Shown here one piece after another: positions 7,366 through 12,255 of a stretch of 12,255 bases of DNA. The stretch lies in contig JAITMW010000084.1 in the NCBI GenBank assembly GCA_031277155.1, positions 1 through 12,255 on the forward strand. The letters run 5' to 3'. This DNA is from Clostridiales bacterium (lineage in GTDB: Bacteria; Bacillota; Clostridia; Lachnospirales; WRAX01). A model generated the notes under the pieces. It did not search any database, had not been told where the DNA came from, and was given only the letters and a program-made list of their open reading frames with translations. Positions within the stretch are counted from its first letter, which is position 1; each line of letters opens with the position of its first letter. The position numbers and the translations under genes are program-made.

Positions 7366-8508
7366 TCACTCCTCAGCCACAAAACTGAATTCTGTATTGA
7401 TTTTGATGCCATAATCGGGATTGGTTTGGCCCAAACGCTCTTTAATTTCGGCCACAATGCCGTCAATTTCAGTATTTTGTGTGCCATGGGGCAGCTCCAG
7501 CTCGAAAATAAGCTGGCGGCCGCTTTTCGCGCACGCTATAAATCTAAAGTCGTGGGCATCGGCCTTGGGGCAGCTTTCTGCCAGAAAATCGCGGGTTGCG
7601 GCCTTTATGTCGTTTAGCTGCTTGTTATCCGTATCCACGGGGTCCAGATGTATCGTCAGCGCAATGCCCATTTGGCTCATCACAGCGGCCTCTGCCGCGT
7701 CAATTGCCGTATGGGCGTCGACTATGGATATATCATTTGGCATTTCCGCGTGTATCGTAGCCACATTGCGCATGGGTCCATAATTGTGGACGACAAGGTC
7801 GTGGGTGCCGATTATGCCGTCCTGGCTCATTACAATGCGAATTATGGCTTCTGCCGTCTGTTTGTCAGCGGGCTTGCCGAGGATATTGCCAAAAATTGCC
7901 TTTGCGGATGTAATGCCCGTGTACAAAAGCACAAGTGATATCAAAATGCCCACAAAGCCGTCAATATACAGACCAAAGAAGGCGGCGGCAACCAGCGAGG
8001 CAATGGTGCCGATGTTGATGAAACAGTCATTTCGAGAATCCTTTGCCACCATCATCAGCGCGTCGCTGTCGATTTCCCGGGCCAGCCGGCGATTGTAAAA
8101 ATACATCCACAGCTTTATAAAAAAGCCTGCCACAAGCAAAGCGATGGCCGCAAAACCGGCATCCATGCCCGGCGGGTCGATGATATTGGCGACAGAGCTG
8201 CGTATAAATTCCACGCCCAAAATTATTATGGACACGGCAATAATTATGCCTACAATGTCCTCAAGGCGGCCATGGCCAAAGGGATGTTCTTTGTCGGCGG
8301 GCTTGCCGGCCATGCGAAAGCCCACCAGCGTGACAACGGAATTTGCCGCGTCTGAAAGATTGTTGACGGCATCGGCGACGACGGCAATGCTGCCGCTGAA
8401 AATTCCCACAAGCAGCTTCATCACAAACAGGCAAAAATTCAATATAATGCCTATGACGCCCGAACGGCGGCCATAGACCTGGCGTTTTGCGAGACCATGG
8501 TGCCCCAA
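7366..8508 (-). CDS. Cation diffusion facilitator family transporter, probably Mn(II) exporter
   Basis: This is a cytoplasmic-membrane metal/proton antiporter of the CDF family, 380 residues, with six predicted membrane helices in the first 215 residues or so. The family motif HPFGHGRLEDIVG is at 75-87. The transport site reads Asn49-x-x-x-Asp53 in helix 2 and Asp157-x-x-x-Asp161 in helix 5. The zinc-type family usually has His/Asp with His-x-x-x-Asp, whereas ND-DD sites are described for Mn exporters such as pneumococcal MntE, so I infer manganese. A cytoplasmic dimerisation domain follows. The last 85 residues or so form an extra alpha/beta unit, which makes the protein longer than the common 300-residue form. 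The start is TTG at 8508, fixed by AAGGAGGG seven bases upstream; the nearby ATG is out of frame. Confidence 0.93.
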   Translation of the reverse strand: MGHHGLAKRQVYGRRSGVIGIILNFCLFVMKLLVGIFSGSIAVVADAVNNLSDAANSVVTLVGFRMAGKPADKEHPFGHGRLEDIVGIIIAVSIIILGVEFIRSSVANIIDPPGMDAGFAAIALLVAGFFIKLWMYFYNRRLAREIDSDALMMVAKDSRNDCFINIGTIASLVAAAFFGLYIDGFVGILISLVLLYTGITSAKAIFGNILGKPADKQTAEAIIRIVMSQDGIIGTHDLVVHNYGPMRNVATIHAEMPNDISIVDAHTAIDAAEAAVMSQMGIALTIHLDPVDTDNKQLNDIKAATRDFLAESCPKADAHDFRFIACAKSGRQLIFELELPHGTQNTEIDGIVAEIKERLGQTNPDYGIKINTEFSFVAEE

Positions 8509-8538
8509 ATCCCAGCCCTCCTTGCGTGTTGACTTTAT

Positions 8539-8567
8539 ATAATATCATATTTTGCCGATGCAGTCAA
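8539..8567 (-). promoter_or_regulatory. Sigma-A type promoter for the CDF transporter
   Basis: On the minus strand TTGACT (8562-8567) and TATTAT (8539-8544) are 17 bases apart. The predicted start is near 8532, 24 bases before the TTG start codon. TTGACT also occurs on the plus strand at 8529-8534, so the two copies form an inverted pair around the -10 region. The opposite-strand gene at 8617 has a TATAAT at 8538-8543 but no matching -35. Confidence 0.8.
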
Positions 8568-8616
8568 GATGCAAAGGAAAAGCCGCTTCCATATATTGCT
8601 ATTAGGAGGTGGCACC

Positions 8617-9087
8617 ATGAGCCTATCTTTTGCGATAATATCCATAATTGCAGTAACATGCCTGATGGTTCTCGCCATGTTTTTGCGCGCGAAAAGCCGT
8701 AACAACATACAGTTTCACACCATAGACTTTTGCCACGAAGGGGACAGATGGAGAGTGGTGATACGCGTCGCGCGATTTTGTCGGCTTTTGTACACACAGG
8801 TAAAAATTGTGCCGGGCGATTTGATGTCTTTTCGGCCGCAGCTGGCGTATACGGCGCGCAAAAATGGCCGCCCCGTCATGGCCCTGCCCAACTTTTGGGC
8901 GAATCATGCCGGCGTGGCGCTGTGCAAAGTTGCCGGGGATGATTGTCTGACCATGCAAATTGAGATTGCCTTAAAAGACCTGGCCATGGCCCGGGCCTTT
9001 GAAAAGAATCTGGCGGAGATGGGGCATGACGCCGTTGTGAAGCACAATTTGGTGATTTTTCAGCATATTATCGTCCAAAAACCATAA
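8617..9087 (+). CDS. Unrecognised membrane-anchored protein, 156 residues
   Basis: I do not recognise this family. The start at 8617 is supported by AGGAGG seven bases upstream (8604-8609). Residues 4-24 or so form one strongly hydrophobic segment followed by RAKSR, so the protein is probably anchored with the roughly 130-residue remainder in the cytoplasm by the positive-inside rule. That remainder is a mixed alpha/beta domain rich in Val, Arg and Asn, with a WRVVIRVARF strand, a KIVPGDLMSFRPQLAY segment and an acidic/Ala-rich helix at about 130-145. No catalytic motif or metal site is evident. It is divergent from the CDF transporter across 108 bases, and its tail overlaps the spmB remnant by 20 bases on the opposite strand. 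Codon use resembles the neighbours, and the good ribosome binding site argues that it is real. Confidence 0.75.
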   Translation: MSLSFAIISIIAVTCLMVLAMFLRAKSRNNIQFHTIDFCHEGDRWRVVIRVARFCRLLYTQVKIVPGDLMSFRPQLAYTARKNGRPVMALPNFWANHAGVALCKVAGDDCLTMQIEIALKDLAMARAFEKNLAEMGHDAVVKHNLVIFQHIIVQKP

Positions 9088-9475
9088 TTGTGATGACCAA
9101 AGACGTGACAATGCTGACTATATTGGCAAAAATCGCGCCTGACAGCGTATATCGCGTCTTGGTGATGCCCACATGCAGAAAATATACACTGAAAGTATAA
9201 AAGACCGTCTCTGTTGAAGACATCATGACGGACACAAAGCGGCCTATAAAGCTATCAGGGCCATAATTGGCATAAATGTCCAATTGCAATCCCGTTGCGG
9301 CCGAAGATGATACAAGCCGCATCAATGTCAATGGCAGGGCCTCCTCCGGGAAGCCGAAAAGCCGCGTGACGGGCGCCAACAAGCTCGCTAAAATGTCCAG
9401 CGTGCCCGACGCACGCAAAACGCCTACAGCTGCGTGTATAATAGGATAGACAGGAATTTCCGGCAAACCGACCAT
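9068..9475 (-). pseudogene. spmB: 5'-truncated spmB (spore maturation protein B) remnant
   Basis: SpmB, with SpmA, is an integral membrane protein involved in spore core dehydration. The readable frame gives 135 residues that match the C-terminal three quarters of SpmB: VLRASGTLDIL, LLAPVTRLFGFPEEALPLTLMR, YGPDSFIGRFVSVMMSSTET, VYFLHVGITKTRY and a hydrophobic tail. SpmB is normally about 175 residues, so 40-45 N-terminal residues including the first helix are missing. An in-frame TAG lies seven codons before the ATG at 9475, and I find no matching N-terminal sequence in the other frames upstream. That ATG also lacks a well-placed ribosome binding site, with AAGG directly abutting it. No spmA is next to it. 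Translation of a shortened gate-domain protein cannot be excluded. Confidence 0.72.
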
Positions 9476-9503
9476 CCTTGATTGGCGTTTCTAAAATTCC
9501 TGT
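9450..9503. repeat. 10-bp perfect inverted repeat at the broken spmB 5' end
   Basis: ACAGGAATTT at 9450-9459 is matched by its exact reverse complement AAATTCCTGT at 9494-9503, with 34 bases between. One arm lies inside the spmB remnant and the other in the intergenic gap next to the GH105 promoter. It could be a regulator site, a recombination scar or chance. Confidence 0.4.
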
Positions 9504-9532
9504 GGAAATTATATCCCGCTTTGTGGTATAAT
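9503..9532 (+). promoter_or_regulatory. Extended -10 promoter for the GH105 gene
   Basis: A perfect TATAAT at 9527-9532 is preceded by TGG, giving an extended -10. A partial -35 TGGAAA at 9503-9508 lies 18 bases upstream. Transcription should start at about 9538-9540, some 58 bases before the GH105 start codon. Confidence 0.7.
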
Positions 9533-9538
9533 TTTTTT

Positions 9539-9574
9539 ATGCCGAAAAAGAAAGGCGTATTGCGGACGCCTTGA
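9539..9574 (+). other. Possible leaderless 11-codon leader ORF
   Basis: ATG at 9539 opens a short frame encoding MPKKKGVLRTP and ends at TGA 9572-9574. The A of this ATG is exactly the seventh base after the -10 box, the expected transcription start, so the mRNA could begin with AUG. The frame covers the whole hairpin at 9552-9572. There is no room for a ribosome binding site. It may be a coincidence. Confidence 0.3.
9552..9572 (+). promoter_or_regulatory. Hairpin in the 5' leader of the GH105 mRNA
   Basis: AAGGCGT (9552-9558) pairs perfectly with ACGCCTT (9566-9572) around a seven-base loop. It begins about 13 bases after the predicted transcription start and has no T-run after it, so it is not an intrinsic terminator. 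It could stabilise the message or serve as a site for a regulator. Confidence 0.5.
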
Positions 9575-9596
9575 TTGAATTGGAGGGAGATATTAA

Positions 9597-10697
9597 ATGA
9601 ACAATAGTTTTGGTGCCTGGGCATCGAGGGTTGGCGAGACATTTTTGGAAAGAAAGCCGGATTTGACGGCGCAGTGGACATATGACATCGGCATTGTCCT
9701 AAAAGGATTCGAGCAGCTGTATCACCTCACGGGAAATGAGGGCTATTTTGATTATGCAAAATCCGTCATGGATTCTTTCGTCCAAGACGACGGCAGCATC
9801 AAGATGTACAATCGGGATGAATATGCCTTGGACAATGTAAACACGGGCAAGGTGATGTTTCCGCTGTATAAAAAATATGGCGACGAGAAGTTTAAAAAAG
9901 CGGCCGAAGTTTTAATGGACCAGCTGAAAAACCAGCCCCGCAGCCGGAACGGCGTTTTTTGGCATAAGGGGTCGATGCCGGACCAGGCATTTTTGGACAG
10001 CACATTTATGGCCGGGCCGTTTTACGCGGAATATGCGAAGGAATTTGGGGAAGAGGCGGATTTTGACGATGTGGCGAAGCAGTTTCTTATGTGCGAAGCC
10101 TATTTAAGGGACGCCGCGACGGGGCTTTTGTATCATGCCTGCGATTTAAGCAAAAAAGCCCCTTGGAGCAACCCGGACACCGGCCTTTCGGAAAGCTTTT
10201 GGGGGCGGGCCATGGGCTGGTTTTGCATGGGCATTGCGGACGCGCTGGAATTTTTTCCGAAAGACCACGCGGACAGGCAAAAGCTGGCGGATGCGCTGGA
10301 CAGGGCGCTGACGGCGCTGGTGAAGGTGCAAAGCCCACGGGGCGTGTGGTATCAGATATTGGACAAGGCCGACAAGCCCGGCAATTACCTTGAGGCGTCC
10401 GCTTCAATTATGTTTACATATGCCATGGCAAAAGGCATCCGGCTGGGCCTTGTTGACAAGGCAAAATATGAGCAGGCGCTGGAAAAGGCATATCACGGAA
10501 TTATCAATGAGTTTATTACGATTACCAATCAGGGGCTTGTAAACCTGAACAAGGTCTGCCAAACTGCATCTTTGGGCGCGGGTGTACATGACGGCAGCTT
10601 TGCCTATTATATCAGCGAGCCGATTGTTTCCAACGACAGAAGGAGCTTTGGCGCGCTTATAAGGCTGTGCGCCCTGATGGAAAGCAGCGAAGGCTAA
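9597..10697 (+). CDS. GH105 unsaturated rhamnogalacturonyl/uronyl hydrolase (YteR/YesR-like)
   Basis: This glycoside hydrolase removes the 4,5-unsaturated uronic acid left at the non-reducing end of oligosaccharides by pectate or rhamnogalacturonan lyases. The 366-residue product is full length for GH105 and has the expected alpha/alpha-barrel character. QWTYDIGIVLKGFEQLY is at 26-42, LDNVNTGKVMFPLY at 78-91 (Asp79), and GSMPDQAFLDSTFMAGPF at 125-142, where Asp134 is the likely catalytic acid aligned with the essential Asp of YteR. LLYHACD is near 177-183, and TGLSESFWGRAMGWF is at 195-209. No signal peptide is present, so it acts in the cytoplasm on imported oligosaccharides. The ATG at 9597 follows GGAGGG by nine bases. 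It converges with the MFS gene with five bases between the stops. Which polymer it serves is not decided by sequence. Confidence 0.95.
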   Translation: MNNSFGAWASRVGETFLERKPDLTAQWTYDIGIVLKGFEQLYHLTGNEGYFDYAKSVMDSFVQDDGSIKMYNRDEYALDNVNTGKVMFPLYKKYGDEKFKKAAEVLMDQLKNQPRSRNGVFWHKGSMPDQAFLDSTFMAGPFYAEYAKEFGEEADFDDVAKQFLMCEAYLRDAATGLLYHACDLSKKAPWSNPDTGLSESFWGRAMGWFCMGIADALEFFPKDHADRQKLADALDRALTALVKVQSPRGVWYQILDKADKPGNYLEASASIMFTYAMAKGIRLGLVDKAKYEQALEKAYHGIINEFITITNQGLVNLNKVCQTASLGAGVHDGSFAYYISEPIVSNDRRSFGALIRLCALMESSEG

Positions 10698-10702
10698 GCT
10701 AA

Positions 10703-11896
10703 TTACTGACTTGCATTTGCGCGGCGGTCTTTTATGATTTTAAGCACAACCAGCAGCACAATTATGAACAATGCCGCCAGTATAAGGGATATGCCGGTTG
10801 CAATTCCGTGGGCATCCGCAACGGCCCCAATGATGCCCGGCATAAAAACGCCGCCAAGGCCCGAAATGGCCACGGTAAACCCCAGGGATACGGGGGATGT
10901 GGCGCCCTCCATGGTGGCAATGGTGGTGGGATATATGCCCGCCATGCTTAGGCCGATGCCCAGCAAAAACACCACCGTGACAATCGCCGAGACCGACGCG
11001 CCAACAAGCATACCCGCAAAGCAGAGCGTGGCCGCAAGGGCCATGAAAAGCAATGCCCTGCTTTTGTTGCGGATGCGCCCGGCGATAAGGGCGACGCTGA
11101 TGCGGCCAATGGCCATCATTGTCCAATGTATCGTCGGCACAAACCCGGCAAAGTCTGCGGGCAGGGTGTCCACATCAATGAAGTAAAACACAAACCAGCC
11201 GATGATGGAGGTTTCTGCGGCGACATAAAAAAGCAGCAGCATTGTGGGTATCCAGAAATTGGCGGTATGTAGAAAAGAAAGGGATTCGCCCCTTTTCTTC
11301 TTGGGCGGCTGGGGCGGCAGCTTTGCCACAAAGAAAAGTACGCAGGAAATGGCTATCAGCGCCGCCACAGTTATCGAGGAAAACCGCCAGCCATTGGCGC
11401 CCGCCCAGGAAATCCACACAAAGGCGATGAGGGGCGAAATAAGGGCGCCGACTGCCCAGCCGGAGTGTATCACATTCATTGCGGCAGCCCTGTTGCCGGA
11501 AATATCCGCGGTTATCACATTGCAGATATTGTTGAGGGCGCCGCGGCAAATGCCCGTAAGGGCAAAGGCCAAAACAAGCAGATACATATTTTGTGATAAA
11601 ACCGCGATAATAAGCCCAATAACCGCCCCGCCGCACATAAACAGCGTGGATTGCTTGCGGCCGATGAGATAGGGCAGCACGCCCATTGCCAGCACGGCGA
11701 AGAATGTTCCCGCCTGATGGGCGGAAAACACAATGCCCGCCTGGGTATAGCTTAGGGCATGGGCGTCCCTGATTTGGGGCAAAATTACGCCAAGCATAAT
11801 TACCATTATGCCGTTGACAACAAAGGCAAAGTTGATGACGCCCCACAACCCGCGGTTTTCCGGTGATATTTGCAATTTGTCCAAAAAAGTGCGCAT
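10703..11896 (-). CDS. MFS permease, probable sugar or oligosaccharide importer
   Basis: A 397-residue major facilitator with about 12 predicted membrane helices and a basic central loop (LPPQPPKKKRGE, near 192-204). LIGRKQST near 77-84 fits the family's loop 2-3 motif. Helix 7 carries YVAAETSIIGWFVFYF, with an intramembrane Glu seen in fucose/glucose-type proton symporters, so a sugar substrate is likely. Between a GH105 hydrolase and a KdgF-like cupin, uptake of unsaturated pectin-derived oligosaccharides is a reasonable inference, but the substrate is not proven. The ATG at 11896 has no ribosome binding site in front; instead the predicted transcription start coincides with it. The gene has no intrinsic terminator that I can see beyond its stop and ends five bases from the GH105 stop. 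Confidence 0.92.
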   Translation of the reverse strand: MRTFLDKLQISPENRGLWGVINFAFVVNGIMVIMLGVILPQIRDAHALSYTQAGIVFSAHQAGTFFAVLAMGVLPYLIGRKQSTLFMCGGAVIGLIIAVLSQNMYLLVLAFALTGICRGALNNICNVITADISGNRAAAMNVIHSGWAVGALISPLIAFVWISWAGANGWRFSSITVAALIAISCVLFFVAKLPPQPPKKKRGESLSFLHTANFWIPTMLLLFYVAAETSIIGWFVFYFIDVDTLPADFAGFVPTIHWTMMAIGRISVALIAGRIRNKSRALLFMALAATLCFAGMLVGASVSAIVTVVFLLGIGLSMAGIYPTTIATMEGATSPVSLGFTVAISGLGGVFMPGIIGAVADAHGIATGISLILAALFIIVLLVVLKIIKDRRANASQ

Positions 11897-11902
11897 AAAT
11901 TA

Positions 11903-11931
11903 AGTATAGGTCAATTAAGCGCGCAAGTCAA
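11903..11931 (-). promoter_or_regulatory. Sigma-A type promoter for the MFS gene
   Basis: On the minus strand TTGACT (11926-11931) and TATACT (11903-11908) are separated by 17 bases. Seven bases past the -10 box is position 11896, the A of the MFS start codon. The message is therefore predicted to be leaderless or nearly so. Confidence 0.75.
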
Positions 11932-11935
11932 TAAA
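11908..11935. repeat. Near-identical direct repeats in the MFS/cupin intergenic region
   Basis: On the plus strand AGGTCAATTAA (11908-11918) and AAGTCAATAAA (11925-11935) match at 9 of 11 positions, 17 bases apart. They sit over the -35 and the -10 edge of the MFS promoter in a gap of only 61 bases between divergent start codons. They may be operator half-sites, but part of the match comes from the -35 box itself. Confidence 0.35.
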
Positions 11936-11957
11936 ATAATTTTGAGGAGGAAACGAA

Positions 11958-12255
11958 ATGGCAGCTATTAAAAAAGGGCAACGCTGGGTATTCGCGGCGG
12001 ACGTCCAAGGCACAACCCCAGGCGAGGGCGTAACCAGAAATATCCTTGCGTATTGTGACGAGGCCATGTGTGTGGCGCATCATTTTAAAGCGGGGGCCGT
12101 TGGCGCCCTGCACAGCCACCCGCACATACAAATTACCTATGTTGCGGAGGGGGCTTTTGAATTTGAGATTGACGGCGAAAAGAAGGTGGTAAAAAAAGGA
12201 GATACCATGTTTAAGGAAAGTGGTGTAGAGCATGGCGCGGTGTGCTTGGAAGACG
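11958..12255 (+). CDS. KdgF-like cupin (pectin-derived uronate linearisation), 3' end cut by window edge
   Basis: The first 99 codons of a single-domain cupin are present. KdgF-type cupins convert the cyclic 4,5-unsaturated uronate from oligouronide hydrolysis to its linear keto form in the cytoplasm. Cupin motif 1 is complete, with Gly46, then HSH (His52, His54), Gln58 in the metal position and Gly65. Motif 2 runs from Gly81 to His92. The VEHGAVCLEDG ending is like KdgF, where HG is followed by a LEDG-type turn. Automatic pipelines may label it only cupin domain protein. GAGGAGG seven bases before the ATG at 11958 fixes the start. It diverges from the MFS gene, and no clear plus-strand promoter could be found in the 61-base gap. 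The GH105 nearby strengthens the KdgF reading. Confidence 0.88.
   Translation, partial: MAAIKKGQRWVFAADVQGTTPGEGVTRNILAYCDEAMCVAHHFKAGAVGALHSHPHIQITYVAEGAFEFEIDGEKKVVKKGDTMFKESGVEHGAVCLED

Noticed and set aside
8538..8543. Plus-strand TATAAT as promoter of the 156-residue gene
   Set aside because: No acceptable -35 box or TG extension at the right distance; it overlaps the opposite-strand promoter and may be chance in an AT-rich gap.
10690..10750. Bidirectional terminator between the GH105 and MFS stops
   Set aside because: Only five bases separate the stops, and I find no GC stem followed by a T-run on either strand nearby.
11175..11846. 223-codon minus-strand frame inside the MFS gene
   Set aside because: A frame-shifted copy of the permease sequence rich in Arg, Cys and His, with no hydrophobic helix pattern of its own.
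1..12255. CRISPR arrays, tRNA or rRNA genes, transposases, phage genes
   Set aside because: No regularly spaced repeats, cloverleaf-like sequence, transposase motif or terminal repeats with target duplication were seen on either strand.

Overview
The window reads like a chromosomal segment of an anaerobic, endospore-forming member of the Bacillota (most likely class Clostridia). The reasons are sporulation-type genes (a SpoIID-family protein and a SpmB remnant), a DivIVA-domain protein, strong AGGAGG-type ribosome binding sites, sigma-A-like promoters, frequent TTG starts, and a gut- or plant-type pectin utilisation gene set. The DNA is moderately GC-rich, with AT-rich intergenic gaps. I cannot name the species.

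Layout. From 1 to 3514, on the minus strand, lie sbcD and the 5' two thirds of sbcC, which runs off the left edge. They overlap by an ATGA. Directly upstream of sbcD is a 256-base gap holding a terminator-shaped hairpin and several short palindromes. Next, 3771-4094 (minus) is an AT-rich 107-residue gene with a perfect-hexamer promoter. The block 4182-7292 (minus) is a tight operon in the order divIVA-like, spoIID-like, queA, with overlapping stops and starts and a good sigma-A promoter in front of divIVA. A cation diffusion facilitator (7366-8508, minus) carries an Asn-Asp/Asp-Asp metal site that suggests manganese export. It is divergent from an unrecognised 156-residue membrane-anchored protein (8617-9087, plus). 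A 5'-truncated spmB (9068-9475, minus) overlaps the tail of that gene.

From about 9480 to the right edge lies what looks like a pectin or rhamnogalacturonan catabolism locus. It holds a cytoplasmic GH105 unsaturated uronyl hydrolase (plus), a convergent MFS sugar-type permease (minus) and a divergent KdgF-like cupin (plus, cut by the edge). A plausible joint role is that the permease imports unsaturated oligosaccharides, GH105 releases the unsaturated uronate, and the KdgF-like cupin linearises it for the 2-keto-3-deoxygluconate pathway. This scheme is inferred from family knowledge and gene proximity.

I see no CRISPR array, tRNA, rRNA, insertion sequence or phage gene, and no convincing new defence or signalling system. 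The most curious points are two promoters placed so that transcription would start at, or within a base or two of, an AUG (the MFS gene and an 11-codon leader ORF ahead of GH105). The truncated spmB at the edge of the pectin locus and the palindrome-rich gap before sbcD also deserve a look.
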